A stretch of DNA of 64,000 bases from Planctomycetota bacterium (GTDB taxonomy: Bacteria > Planctomycetota > JAMOSO01), in the NCBI GenBank assembly GCA_027063065.1, contig JAMOSO010000055.1, positions 1 to 64,000 of the forward strand, written 5' to 3'. Positions 17,324 to 27,034 of the stretch are shown piece by piece. Each line of letters opens with the position of its first letter. Position 1 is the first letter of the stretch. Below the pieces are notes generated by a model, which worked only from the letters and a program-made list of their open reading frames with translations, was not told the origin of the DNA and searched no databases. The translations under genes and the position numbers were made by a program.

Positions 17324-19426
17324 ATGCAAGATTTAAAAATGAATAAAAGCTGTACGGAGATTTTGCCAGGTGTATGGAAATTTACATTGGGTACTCCAGA
17401 AGAACATACTCCTGTAAAATTAAGAAATATTTTGCCTAATAAGTCAGGGTTTGAGGTTAATAATTTAAATAGTCAAATAAATATATCTTTAGAAGATATT
17501 AATTGTCGTCAAACTTCTAGGGGCATAGTGGTAGATATGCCTTTAGAAGAAAACGAAGATATTTATGGCTTTGGCTTACAATTAAAATCTCATTGCCAAA
17601 CAGGTAAGAAAAAAATTATTAGAGTTAACAGCGACCCAGTATCAGATACGGGTGATTCTCATGCTCCAGTTCCATTTTACTTGTCTACTGCTGGATATGG
17701 TGTTTTGGTTGATACAGCTCGGTATGCTAGTTTTTATTGTGGTTCGCATCAACGTATAAGCTCTAATGATGTTATTGCGGTAAACGATAATAAAGAAATT
17801 GGTACCAATACGGATGATTTGTATTCTGATAAAAAAAATACAAATGCTATGACCATTGATATTCCAACGGCTAAAGGTGTAGATGTTTACGTGTTTAGTG
17901 GTTCGTCAATGAAAGATGCTTTAAGTAAATATATTATGTTTTCCGGAGGAGGTTGTTTGCCTCCATTATGGGGACTTGGAATGATTTATCGCGGTTATGC
18001 TCCAAATAGCCAAGAGGACACTTTAAACTTAGCTAAGCAGTTTCGTGATAACAAAATGCCTTGCGATGTCTTTGGATTAGAGCCTGGCTGGATGGATAAA
18101 TCATATTCTTGCAATTATATTTGGAATAAAGATAAATTTGCCCAGAAGGATGAATTTTTAAAAGATATGCAATCGATGGGTTTTGAAATAAATCTGTGGG
18201 AACAGTTTTATGTCGAAAAATCAGCACCTTTTTTCAAAGATATTAAAAAATATTGTGGAGACCATACTGTTTTTGGTGGTTTGGTACCGGATTTCTCGCT
18301 TGCGGAAGCTAAAAATATTTTTGCCAAATATCATCGTGAAAATTTTATAGATGCAGGCATTCATGGCTTTAAATTGGATGAGTGTGATAATTCTGATTAT
18401 ATACGCTTCCCTTGGGCATTTCCTGAATATGCTGAGTTTCCATCTGGTATAGATGGTGAACAGATGCATTCTTTTTTAGGTGTTTTAGGTCAAGAAGCTA
18501 TATTGCAATCTTTTAGAGAGGCTAACAAACGAACATACAGTAATTGTCGCTCTTCCCATGCATTGTCTGCGCCGTATCCCGTTGCTATTTATAGTGATTT
18601 ATATAAACACGAAGATTTTATTAGAGGTACAGTAAATGCAGGTTTGTCTGGATTGTTGTGGACACCTGAGGTTAGACAATGTGAATCTGTTGAAGAACTA
18701 ATTAGACGTATTCAATCGGTTGTGTTTTCGCCTATGGCGTTAGTTAATGCGTGGATGGTTAAAAATCCTCCGTGGCATCAATATGATGAAGAAAAAAACA
18801 ATCGAGATGAGTTATTAGATAATCATCAAGATGTTGAAGCATCTTGTAGGGAATTATTTGAATTACGTATGAGTTTTATACCATATATTTACACTTCATT
18901 TGCCAATTATTATTTAAAGGGTGAGCCAGTTTTTAGGGCTTTAGTTGTTGATTGGCCAAATGATTTAGAAGTCAGAAATATAGAAAATCAATATATGGTA
19001 GGTGACAATTTGATGTTTGCACCATTAATTGCTGGTCAAACTGAACGTGAGGTCTATTTGCCAGAAGGTGAATGGATTAATTTTTTTACTGAAAAAAAAT
19101 ATTCAGGCAAACAAAAATATATTTTTAAAGCAGGTGTTAAAGATATGTTGTTGTTTGTAAAAAATAATACTTTGTTGCCAATCGCCGAGCCTTTAACCAA
19201 TATCAAACAGGATACCTGTTTTAAAATTAATGTGAAAGTTTATGGGGATAATCCAAGCGTGTTTAAACTGTTTTGTGATGATGGCTATAGCTATGATTTT
19301 GAAAAAGAGCAATACGATTGGCTACAAATGAGTTGGGATAATCAAGTAGGCGGGCAGTTTAAATTTGACAAAAACTTAGATATGAAAATCAAATACAGTA
19401 TTAATGATTGGGTAAAGGTATGTTAA
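17324..19426 (+). CDS. glycoside hydrolase family 31 (alpha-glucosidase/alpha-xylosidase-like)
   Basis: The 700-residue protein has the GH31 N-terminal beta-sandwich (EDIYGFGLQLKS, DTGDSHAPVPFYLST) and a catalytic barrel with PLWGLGMIYRGY, CDVFGLEPGWM and the nucleophile motif GFKLDECD (Asp352), with an acid/base candidate Asp425 in YSDLYKHED. The C-terminal beta domains include YMVGDNLMFAPL and LPEGEWINFF, as usual for GH31. No signal peptide is present, so it should act in the cytoplasm on imported alpha-linked oligosaccharides. The KLDECD form differs from the WxDMNE form of classical alpha-glucosidases, so specificity may be for another alpha-glycoside. An in-frame ATG at 17339 is an alternative start. 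Confidence 0.85.
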   Translation: MQDLKMNKSCTEILPGVWKFTLGTPEEHTPVKLRNILPNKSGFEVNNLNSQINISLEDINCRQTSRGIVVDMPLEENEDIYGFGLQLKSHCQTGKKKIIRVNSDPVSDTGDSHAPVPFYLSTAGYGVLVDTARYASFYCGSHQRISSNDVIAVNDNKEIGTNTDDLYSDKKNTNAMTIDIPTAKGVDVYVFSGSSMKDALSKYIMFSGGGCLPPLWGLGMIYRGYAPNSQEDTLNLAKQFRDNKMPCDVFGLEPGWMDKSYSCNYIWNKDKFAQKDEFLKDMQSMGFEINLWEQFYVEKSAPFFKDIKKYCGDHTVFGGLVPDFSLAEAKNIFAKYHRENFIDAGIHGFKLDECDNSDYIRFPWAFPEYAEFPSGIDGEQMHSFLGVLGQEAILQSFREANKRTYSNCRSSHALSAPYPVAIYSDLYKHEDFIRGTVNAGLSGLLWTPEVRQCESVEELIRRIQSVVFSPMALVNAWMVKNPPWHQYDEEKNNRDELLDNHQDVEASCRELFELRMSFIPYIYTSFANYYLKGEPVFRALVVDWPNDLEVRNIENQYMVGDNLMFAPLIAGQTEREVYLPEGEWINFFTEKKYSGKQKYIFKAGVKDMLLFVKNNTLLPIAEPLTNIKQDTCFKINVKVYGDNPSVFKLFCDDGYSYDFEKEQYDWLQMSWDNQVGGQFKFDKNLDMKIKYSINDWVKVC

Positions 19427-19524
19427 TTAAACTTAGTAATAAGCTATGTTTAAAATCACGAGTTATTATTAGCAATGTACAAAGCTAACTTTATATTTTA
19501 TAAAACTAAACAAAGGAGAAAGAA

Positions 19525-20256
19525 ATGAATAAAAAATTATTATTATGTGGTATGGCTATGTTGGGCATGTTGCAGGTTTCACAAGCAAAAGTAACATTAT
19601 TAAATCATTTTGATAAAGCTGAAACAGTAGATGGTAAAAAGGTTATTGTATCAGAAATACCAGAAAATAGTCATTGTGAGGTTTTTGGCAATATCAATTT
19701 TACTGATAGTGATTTTGGAAAAGGTGTTATCTGCACAGCGAGTGAGGATGAATTAGTTTTTAATGCTAATCAAGTTATAAATCCAGAGCAGGGAGCAGTA
19801 GAACTGTGGTTGCAAGTAAACAATGATTTAGATACACAAAAGAAAAATATCCCAGTATTTAAAGTTATCTTAGACAAACAAAATGCAATGGGGGCCTATT
19901 ACAATGTTAAAACGCATAAAATAGTTTTTTGGATTAAAGACACCGATACACCAGCGCCAGCAGGCAGAAGATATCATGGAACAATTTACCCATTGATTTT
20001 GCCTTCTAGAGAACTTTCTTGGGAAGCTGGCGAAAGTCATCGTATTGCGTTTGTTTGGTCAGCTAATAAACAAAGAATTTATATTGATGGTCAAAATAAT
20101 ATAGGAGCTTATTTTTCTACTTTTACTGCAACGCCAACAGAAAGTAGTCAGTTAATATTAACTGGAGATGATGATGGTTCGCTTACATTTGATGCTATTA
20201 AAGTGTCAGATACTTTTTTAACTATTGAACAATTAAATAAAACACCGTTTAAATAA
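19525..20256 (+). CDS. secreted LamG (concanavalin-like) domain protein
   Basis: The 243-residue protein has a signal peptide (residues 1-21, ending VSQA) and essentially one LamG domain: AVELWLQVNNDL, GAYYNVKTHKIVFWIKDTDTP, ESHRIAFVWSANKQRIYIDG. It is a clear paralogue of the LamG part of the lipoprotein at 12.6 kb (shared YWIKDxDTP-type core and YIDG turn). With no catalytic domain, it is probably a carbohydrate- or surface-binding protein working with the cluster's hydrolases. It has the strongest ribosome site in the cluster (AAAGGAGAAAG), suggesting high expression. Confidence 0.8.
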   Translation: MNKKLLLCGMAMLGMLQVSQAKVTLLNHFDKAETVDGKKVIVSEIPENSHCEVFGNINFTDSDFGKGVICTASEDELVFNANQVINPEQGAVELWLQVNNDLDTQKKNIPVFKVILDKQNAMGAYYNVKTHKIVFWIKDTDTPAPAGRRYHGTIYPLILPSRELSWEAGESHRIAFVWSANKQRIYIDGQNNIGAYFSTFTATPTESSQLILTGDDDGSLTFDAIKVSDTFLTIEQLNKTPFK

Positions 20257-20272
20257 TATATTGGATAATAAA

Positions 20273-22567
20273 ATGCAAAATCATAAATGTAAATTTGGTG
20301 ATTTCGACAAGACAAATGGCGCCTTTAAAATTAAGACGCCAGAGTTACCTAAACCGTGGTGTAATTATCTAACTAACGGTAATTTCTTTTCGATGATATC
20401 TCATATTGGTACAGGTTTTAGCTTCTTAAAGGAGTATAGATTAAACAGTCTTATTCGTCGAGATAGCGAACCTTTGTATCCTGAACATCCAGGAAGAGCC
20501 ATTTATATTAAAGAGAGTGGCGATAAATTTTGGATGCCTAATTTAGTGTTATCTAAAGATGATGTTGATGAGTATCAGTGTGTACATCAGCAGGGTAAGA
20601 CAGAGATTACAACCAGTAAAAATGAATTGCAATTTACAAGTAGTTATTTTGTTCCGCAAACTTTTGATACTGAAGTTTGTCGTATGCAAATTACAAATAA
20701 TAGTACTAAGGAAAAAACTTTTGAGTTATATTCTGTTGCCGATATTTGTATGGGTATGAATTGTATTGATTCAGAAGATATGCTTTTTGATGATTTATTT
20801 CGTCAAGAGCAAGAAATCAATGGTGCATTGGTAAGTAAAAAAAGATTTAATCGTCCTGCAGGCTCAGAAGTAGTGGAAGAGTGGGGTTATAATGGTTACA
20901 TGGTTTCAACAGTTAAGCCAAATCAGTTTGAAACTAGAAGAGATAAATTTTTAGGTGCGCATGGTTCGTTTTTACGCCCAAAGGCAGTTGAAACTTCTAG
21001 CTTATCTAATCAAGATACTATTGGGGCGGGTATTGTTAAATGTATGCAATGGCAAATTACATTAGCACCCAATCAGAGTATTAATATAGATTTATCTATT
21101 GGCTTGTGTAAAGAAGCAGATTTAGATAATACTATTAAATCTTTATCAAACAGCAATAATATTGATTTATACGAATCTCAAAGCGAAGAATTTTGGCAAA
21201 ATTTTCAAAAACAAGGTCATAAATTAAGATCTCAAGATTATAAATTAGATGCTGTAGTTAATTATTGGACACCATATCAGGCATATATTACTAGTCATTT
21301 GGGCAGGCATCCTTCTTTTTATTCTGGTGGCAGTTGGACTTGTGGCATTAGAGATCAAGCACAAGATGCTTTTGGGATATTGCCTTTTTTGCCGGAATAT
21401 GTAGGTGAAGAAGTATTGCGTTTATGTAAAAACATTTGGAGTGATGGGCGATTTCCGCACTTAGTTTCACGTATAGCTATGCCTCCTGAAGAGAGTTCTA
21501 AATGCGATTCTGGATTGTGGTTAATTTTTATTGTTGATGAATATATTAAAGAAACAGGCGACGTTGATGTCTTAAATAAAGAGGTTGGTTATTTAGATGG
21601 TGATTTAAAAGAAAGTGTATTTAAACACTTGCAAAAATTGATTGATTTGTCGTTGACTAAAATGGGTGCTCATGGTTTGCCTTTATTTAGAAAAGGTGAT
21701 TGGAACGACGCTCTTGATGGTGTTGGTAAAAATGGTAAGGGCGAAAGCGTTTGGATGGGGCAGTTTTTAGTGTGGTTGTTACGCAAAATGCAAAATATGT
21801 CTGCTTTAGTTAAAGATAATGCTAGTCAGGAAAAGTATAAAAATAATGCAGATAAATTAAGTGATTTAATCAATGATATTGCATGGAATGGCCAATGGTA
21901 TATTCGTGGTTTTGACGATAACGGTAAAGCCTTTGGTACGCCTGATTGTCAAGAAGGTAAGATATTTTTAAATGCACAGACTTGGGCAGTTTTAAGCGGT
22001 GTGGCTACAGGTAATAGAGCAAAGACGTGTTTGGAATCTGCATTAAAAATGTTAATGACCCCATGGGGACCTAAAACTTTAACACCAGCATTCTCAACAA
22101 CTAAAGATGAAATTGGAATTATATCGGCATTTACGCCAGGTAGTAAAGAAAATGGCGGAGTGTTTTTACATGCCGCTGCATTTTTTACGGCCGCTTTGGC
22201 TAAGGTTGGTAAAAAAGACGAAGCTTTTGAAGTTTTAAATAAGTTTTTACCCGCCAATCAGCAGACAGAGGTATTTGAGCTAGAGCCATATACTTTTTGT
22301 AATTTTATATTTTCTACAGATTCTCAAATAGCTGGACGTGGGTACTATCATTGGCTCACAGGCACGGGCGCGTGGATGAATAGAATAATTATTGATTATA
22401 TTTTTGGTGTTCAAGCAGATTATCAAGATTTGATTATAGATAGTAAAATACCAGAGGAGTTGGCTAACTCTACTGTTGTACGTAACTATCGTGGTAAAGA
22501 ATATACAATAAGTTATGCAGGTGCTAATCAAGCTCCAGTTGTCAAAACAGTAGAGATTGAGGTTTAG
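20273..22567 (+). CDS. GH94 family glycoside phosphorylase (cellobiose/chitobiose phosphorylase-like)
   Basis: From the ATG at 20273 the protein has 764 residues. It has a GH94 N-terminal beta-sandwich (WCNYLTNGNFFSMISHIGTG, RDSEPLYPEHPGR) and an (alpha/alpha)6 catalytic domain with GGSWTCGIRDQAQDAFG, the hallmark KGDWNDALDGVG (Asp476-Asp479 region) and GRGYYHWLTGTGAWMNR. GH94 enzymes phosphorolyse beta-glucosides or GlcNAc disaccharides to sugar-1-phosphate. It is cytoplasmic, with no signal peptide. A TTG 12 nt earlier is an alternative start. It lies 16 nt after the LamG gene and 2 nt before the isomerase gene, so it sits in the operon core. Exact sugar unknown. Confidence 0.88.
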   Translation: MQNHKCKFGDFDKTNGAFKIKTPELPKPWCNYLTNGNFFSMISHIGTGFSFLKEYRLNSLIRRDSEPLYPEHPGRAIYIKESGDKFWMPNLVLSKDDVDEYQCVHQQGKTEITTSKNELQFTSSYFVPQTFDTEVCRMQITNNSTKEKTFELYSVADICMGMNCIDSEDMLFDDLFRQEQEINGALVSKKRFNRPAGSEVVEEWGYNGYMVSTVKPNQFETRRDKFLGAHGSFLRPKAVETSSLSNQDTIGAGIVKCMQWQITLAPNQSINIDLSIGLCKEADLDNTIKSLSNSNNIDLYESQSEEFWQNFQKQGHKLRSQDYKLDAVVNYWTPYQAYITSHLGRHPSFYSGGSWTCGIRDQAQDAFGILPFLPEYVGEEVLRLCKNIWSDGRFPHLVSRIAMPPEESSKCDSGLWLIFIVDEYIKETGDVDVLNKEVGYLDGDLKESVFKHLQKLIDLSLTKMGAHGLPLFRKGDWNDALDGVGKNGKGESVWMGQFLVWLLRKMQNMSALVKDNASQEKYKNNADKLSDLINDIAWNGQWYIRGFDDNGKAFGTPDCQEGKIFLNAQTWAVLSGVATGNRAKTCLESALKMLMTPWGPKTLTPAFSTTKDEIGIISAFTPGSKENGGVFLHAAAFFTAALAKVGKKDEAFEVLNKFLPANQQTEVFELEPYTFCNFIFSTDSQIAGRGYYHWLTGTGAWMNRIIIDYIFGVQADYQDLIIDSKIPEELANSTVVRNYRGKEYTISYAGANQAPVVKTVEIEV

Positions 22568-22569
22568 AT

Positions 22570-23361
22570 ATGATAAAAACAGGCTTAGTTTCAATAACTT
22601 TGCGTGATTTGTCTATTTATGATGTAGTTGATGCTGTACAGACAGCTAAGCTTGACGGAATAGAATGGAGCGCTGGTGAAATTCATGTACCTGAGGGCGA
22701 TATGTCCAAAGCGTCTGAGGTTCGCAAATTATGCGCTGATAGTGGTATTTCAATACCTACTTATGGTTCTTATTATCGTGTTGGATATAATGATAACAAT
22801 CTAATGCCTTTTGAAAAGGTGTTAGATTCAGCATGTGAATTAGGAGCAAAGACCATTAGGGTTTGGGCTGGTGCAGAGGGTTCACAAGATGTTACTCAAC
22901 AGCAAAGATATGCCGTTATAGCTGATATGCAAAAAATTTCTGATATGGCAAAAAAAGAAAATATTAGTATTACAGTGGAGTATCATGAAAAAACCTTAAC
23001 AGATAGTAAAATGTCAACTTTAGGTTTAATAGATGCGTTGTCCGATAAAAATGTAAAGTTTTCTTGGCAACCTCCAGTAGATTTAAATGAAGAGCAATGT
23101 AGTGATATTATTGCTTCTATTGGCAATAGACTGGGAAATATTCATGTTTTTAATTGGGAAAGAAATACTAATGGTGATGTGCTAAGGTTGCCATTAGAAC
23201 TGGCTACAAAACAGTGGCATCGATATTTATCACTGGTTACCCGACAAATACCTACAGAGGATTATTATGCTCTGTTGGAGTTTGTGATAGATAATGATAA
23301 AACACATTTTTTTAAAGATGCTGAAATTTTAAAATCTTTAGTGAATAGTATCAATAATTAA
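22570..23361 (+). CDS. sugar phosphate isomerase/epimerase (AP-endonuclease 2-like TIM barrel)
   Basis: The 263-residue protein fits the xylose-isomerase-like TIM barrel: the first strand is MIKTGLVSITLRDLS, followed by LDGIEWSAGEIHVP, a metal-ligand Glu in ITVEYHEKTLTDS, and NIHVFNWERN near the end. Members isomerise or epimerise keto and aldo sugars, and some work with Gfo/Idh/MocA dehydrogenases in 3-keto-glycoside breakdown. It begins 2 nt after GH94 with GAGG inside that gene's end, so the two are coupled. It closes the glycan operon that starts at 10.8 kb. The substrate is not readable from sequence. Confidence 0.82.
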   Translation: MIKTGLVSITLRDLSIYDVVDAVQTAKLDGIEWSAGEIHVPEGDMSKASEVRKLCADSGISIPTYGSYYRVGYNDNNLMPFEKVLDSACELGAKTIRVWAGAEGSQDVTQQQRYAVIADMQKISDMAKKENISITVEYHEKTLTDSKMSTLGLIDALSDKNVKFSWQPPVDLNEEQCSDIIASIGNRLGNIHVFNWERNTNGDVLRLPLELATKQWHRYLSLVTRQIPTEDYYALLEFVIDNDKTHFFKDAEILKSLVNSINN

Positions 23362-23467
23362 AGATAAAATAATGTTAGAATATACTAAAAGTCAGTTTTT
23401 ATATTTATCATAGCGTAATTATAGCAAATGACTTTAATAAATATTATAGTATTATAATTTCTTTGGA

Positions 23468-24082
23468 ATGGATGGATTTATGACATTTAATATTCAGGAT
23501 AATTTAATAGAAACATTTGATCAAATAGATGTTTATTTATTTGATCAATTATTAAAAGGTCGTTTTGATAATTGCCATAATGTATTAGATGTCGGTTGTG
23601 GTGGAGGTCGTAACTTAGTGTATTTATCAAAATGTGGTTTGGATATTTACGGTGTTGATCAAGATCAGGAGGTTTTAGACAGGGCTATATCATTGTTGCC
23701 TAATGGTAAATTTGAATGTGCATTAGCAGATAAGTTAAATTATGTAGATAATAATTTTGATGTTGTTATTTGTAATGCTGTTTTACATTTTGCGCAAGAT
23801 GATAAACATTTTCAAGATATGCTAAATGAAATATGGCGCGTGATTAAACCAGGTGGCTTTTTGTTTGCTCGCTTGGCATCATCTCAAGGTATTGAAGATT
23901 TAATTAAGCCATTAGGTAATAATGTTTATGATTTGCCAGATGGTTCTAAGAGATATTTAATCAATGATGATATGTTATTAAAACACACTGATAATTTAAA
24001 AGCACAGTTGTTAGATCCAATTAAAACAACTAATGTTCAATCAAAAAGGTGTATGAGCACATGGGTGATAAAAAAGATATAA
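23468..24082 (+). CDS. SAM-dependent class I methyltransferase
   Basis: The 204-residue protein has methyltransferase motif I as VLDVGCGGGRNLVYLSKCG (about 42-60), motif II GVDQDQEVLDRA, NAVLHFAQDD at motif IV, and the WRVIKPGGFLFARL post-motif strand. The methyl acceptor is unknown; small stand-alone enzymes of this type act on small molecules or proteins. An in-frame ATG at 23480 is an alternative start with GGATGG before it. It is separated by 106 bp from the glycan operon and converges on an AraC gene; the last codons lie within a shared terminator palindrome. Confidence 0.85.
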   Translation: MDGFMTFNIQDNLIETFDQIDVYLFDQLLKGRFDNCHNVLDVGCGGGRNLVYLSKCGLDIYGVDQDQEVLDRAISLLPNGKFECALADKLNYVDNNFDVVICNAVLHFAQDDKHFQDMLNEIWRVIKPGGFLFARLASSQGIEDLIKPLGNNVYDLPDGSKRYLINDDMLLKHTDNLKAQLLDPIKTTNVQSKRCMSTWVIKKI

Positions 24083-24100
24083 TATTATTATATCTTTTTT
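24070..24100. terminator. bidirectional terminator overlapping both convergent stop codons
   Basis: A perfect 14-bp stem (24070-24083 with 24087-24100) and a 3-nt ATT loop carry six A on one side and six T on the other, as expected of a bidirectional intrinsic terminator. The methyltransferase stop (24080-24082) and the AraC stop (24090-24088) are both inside it, so both proteins end in Lys-Lys-Ile encoded by the same palindrome. The all-AT top of the stem is weak, so efficiency is uncertain. Confidence 0.75.
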
Positions 24101-24903
24101 AGGCCTATCGCTGTGATGCGAAATTGTCTAGGTGATATACCAGTGCGTTGTTTAAATAATTTTGAGAAATAAAAAGAATCAGGAATCCCTATTTGCACGC
24201 CTATCTCTTTAATGGAAATGCTTGTATCGCATAATAATTGGCGCGCTTTAGCAATGCGACGCATAATTACATATTCTTTTGGGCCAATTCCAAAACATTT
24301 ACTAAAACAATTTGCAAAATAAGTAGGGTGCCACGAGCCAATATCAGCCAAGTTTTTTGAAGAAAGGTTCCCGGTGATATTCATATCGATATATTCAAGT
24401 GTATTGGCAAATTTTGCAAAACCAGACAATATAGTTAAGCCGTTATCTGCATAATGCTGTATAAATTCACTTAATAGTATTCTTAAATATCCTTGATTAG
24501 CTAATTGGTATCCTTCGTTGTCATTGCGGTTTTTGACTAGGCGATTAAATATACTTTTAATCCATTTAACATCTTGTGGCATTATTTGCATTCGTTGTCC
24601 GATTAAGGCAAGTAATGCTCTTTCGGATGATTTGCTAGGTACAAAATGAATCCATGAATGGTTAAAATATGTTTTGCATTTTAACTCTAGGGGTGTCCAA
24701 GGTGGTATGAAATATAAAAATCCTTGGACGCAGTTTAGCCAGTTGCCACCAATGCCAATTGCAGCTTCACCACTATGAGGTAAATATATTTTAGCGTGCG
24801 AATTAAATTGACGTTGATTCCAATTTGCAGCGGTTATCTTTTTTTTACCTACTTCTTCAATATTGAATGTCCAAGAATCTACTAGCATATGTGAAAAATA
24901 CAA
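24088..24903 (-). CDS. AraC family transcriptional regulator
   Basis: The 271-residue protein has an N-terminal cupin-like sensor (AANWNQRQF, HSGEAAIGIGG) and a C-terminal double helix-turn-helix of the AraC type (about 170-268): NLADIGSWHPTYFANCFSK, then SIKEIGVQIGIPDSFYFSKLF and KQRTGISPRQFR. It is divergent, with an 84-bp gap, from a large glycoside hydrolase gene, which it most likely activates when the substrate is present. The frame begins with TTG at 24903; the first ATG (24888) has no ribosome site. Start uncertain by 5 codons. Confidence 0.88.
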   Translation of the reverse strand: MYFSHMLVDSWTFNIEEVGKKKITAANWNQRQFNSHAKIYLPHSGEAAIGIGGNWLNCVQGFLYFIPPWTPLELKCKTYFNHSWIHFVPSKSSERALLALIGQRMQIMPQDVKWIKSIFNRLVKNRNDNEGYQLANQGYLRILLSEFIQHYADNGLTILSGFAKFANTLEYIDMNITGNLSSKNLADIGSWHPTYFANCFSKCFGIGPKEYVIMRRIAKARQLLCDTSISIKEIGVQIGIPDSFYFSKLFKQRTGISPRQFRITAIGLKKI

Positions 24904-24987
24904 GTTTCTCTTTTAAATGTCTATGTAATTTTTTATTTTTTATACTTAAATAATGGGATTATAACTTTAAAAAAATTAGGAGCTATT

Positions 24988-27012
24988 ATGTATAATCTAC
25001 CATTTAGACAAATACATCTCGATTTTCATACTTCACCACATTTGCCAGATATTGGTAAGAAGTTTGACAAAATAGAATATCAAAAACGTTTGCAATCAGC
25101 GTATGTAAATTCTATCACCACCTTTGCAACATGTCATCACGGTTGGCGTTATTACAAAGGGAAAAAAGGTGAAATGCATCCAAATCTCGATTTTGATTTA
25201 TTGCGAGCGCAGTTTGATGCATGCAAGGAAATAGGCATTAATGTACCAATTTATTTAACGGCAGGGGTTAATGATTATGCTTATATTAAGCATCCAGATT
25301 GGCATGAAATTAGTCCAGATGGTCATTTGCAGGGGTGGACAGATAGCAACTTAAAACCAGGTTTTCATGTCATGTGTTTTAATACACCATATCTTGATTT
25401 TTTATGTGAACAAATATCAGAAGTCGTAACATTATTTCCAGATAATGATGGCATATTTTTAGATATTATTACTCAAGGTGAGTGTTGTTGTACTAGATGT
25501 GTATCAAGTATGCACGAGAAAGGCTACGATCCAACCAAAAAAGAAGATCGTTTAAAACATTCTAAGGAAGTGCTTGCCAATTATTTTAAACGCACGACAG
25601 AGGCAGCTAGAATTACTAATCCTAAAAATGCAATATTTCATAATTCTGGGCATATTACAGTTGGTAATCGTGATATATTGCCGTATTTTTCTCATTTGGA
25701 ATTAGAAAGTTTGCCAACGGGTGGTTGGGGTTATGATCATTTTCCTATGTCGGCAAAGTATGTTCAAAAATTATCATTTGACTTTTTGGGTATGACAGGA
25801 AAATTCCATACGACTTGGGGTGAGTTTGGTGGGTTTAAACATCCTAATGCTTTGCGTTATGAATGTGCTGCTATGATAGCGTTTAATGCTAAATGTTCTG
25901 TGGGAGATCAACTACATCCATTGGCTGAATTAGATGCTACTACCTATAATCTTATTGGTACAGCTTATAAAGAAGTTGCAGAAAAAGAAGCGTGGTGTAT
26001 CGATGCATCAGCTGTTTCAGAGATTGCTCTTGTATCACAAGTACCTTACAGTCCTAATCAAGAAACTTACCCAGGTGATATTGGCGCAGGACGTATGTTA
26101 CTTGAAGCGCATTTTCAGTTTGATGTATTAGATCAAGCACATAGCTTTGAAGGTTATAGGGTGTTGATTATTCCAGATAGCATACGTTTTGATGAAGAGT
26201 TAAGTGTTAAAGTGCAAGTTTTTATTGATAATGGAGGTAAAGTTATTTTAAGTGGAGAGTCTGGTTTAAAGGTTGATGGTACTGGTTTTGCTCTTGATTT
26301 AGGTTTAAATTATCAAGGTGAGTCTGATAATACTCCTAATTATATGTTGCCAACTGCAGATTTGCGCCCTGCTTATCAAAGTACGCCTTTTGTATCTTAT
26401 GTCAAATCACAAAATGTAAAAGCAACTACAGGTACATCTATTGGCGATATATATGAGTCTTATTTTAATCGTACTTATAAACATTATTCTTCGCATCAGC
26501 ATACACCTTTTAAGCCAGAACCATCAGGTTTTGATTTAGGTGTTTGTACGCAAAACACTTTATATTTTTCACATCCTGTTTTTAGTTTGTATCGTGGATA
26601 TGGTGCAACTATATACAAAGATTTTGTTGTGCGTGCCATTAAATCTTTTATGGGTAATGATGTTATGATAGATACAAATTTACCTTCGACAGCTCGTATT
26701 AGTATTAATGAGCAAATTAAAAAAAGTAGATATGTATTGCATTTACTTTATGCTTCAACTATTTCACGTGGTGGTGCAATGCAATTGTCGGGCGGTAATT
26801 TAGATGCGGACAATGCCAGCATTGAGATAATTGAAGATTTATTACCATTGTATAATACAGTTGTATCTTGTAAATTGCCTAAACAAGTAAAAAGTGCGAC
26901 CCTTGAACCTCAAGGTATCTGTTTGCCAATTACGCAAAAAGGTGATCGTTTTGAAATTACGGTAAAAGAGTTTACTTGTCATCAAATGATAGCTTTAGAA
27001 TATACTGATTAA
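24988..27012 (+). CDS. GH151/GHL6-like glycoside hydrolase with beta-galactosidase trimerisation-type domain
   Basis: The 674-residue protein has an N-terminal barrel starting QIHLDFHTSPHLPDIG with ATCHHGWRYY, NDGIFLDIITQGECCC (candidate catalytic Asp/Glu region) and THTWGEFGG-like residues around 275, then a glutamine-amidotransferase-like trimerisation domain (VLIIPDSIRF, VQVFIDNGGKVILSGESG) and a C-terminal beta domain. This order matches hypothetical glycosyl hydrolase 6 proteins, some of which (GH151) are alpha-L-fucosidases; GH42-type beta-galactosidases share the trimer domain. No signal peptide. AGGAG precedes the ATG. It is transcribed away from its AraC regulator and ends at a strong terminator. 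The fucosidase call is tentative. Confidence 0.65.
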   Translation: MYNLPFRQIHLDFHTSPHLPDIGKKFDKIEYQKRLQSAYVNSITTFATCHHGWRYYKGKKGEMHPNLDFDLLRAQFDACKEIGINVPIYLTAGVNDYAYIKHPDWHEISPDGHLQGWTDSNLKPGFHVMCFNTPYLDFLCEQISEVVTLFPDNDGIFLDIITQGECCCTRCVSSMHEKGYDPTKKEDRLKHSKEVLANYFKRTTEAARITNPKNAIFHNSGHITVGNRDILPYFSHLELESLPTGGWGYDHFPMSAKYVQKLSFDFLGMTGKFHTTWGEFGGFKHPNALRYECAAMIAFNAKCSVGDQLHPLAELDATTYNLIGTAYKEVAEKEAWCIDASAVSEIALVSQVPYSPNQETYPGDIGAGRMLLEAHFQFDVLDQAHSFEGYRVLIIPDSIRFDEELSVKVQVFIDNGGKVILSGESGLKVDGTGFALDLGLNYQGESDNTPNYMLPTADLRPAYQSTPFVSYVKSQNVKATTGTSIGDIYESYFNRTYKHYSSHQHTPFKPEPSGFDLGVCTQNTLYFSHPVFSLYRGYGATIYKDFVVRAIKSFMGNDVMIDTNLPSTARISINEQIKKSRYVLHLLYASTISRGGAMQLSGGNLDADNASIEIIEDLLPLYNTVVSCKLPKQVKSATLEPQGICLPITQKGDRFEITVKEFTCHQMIALEYTD

Positions 27013-27034
27013 AATTCTTAGTTTATTTTAGACA

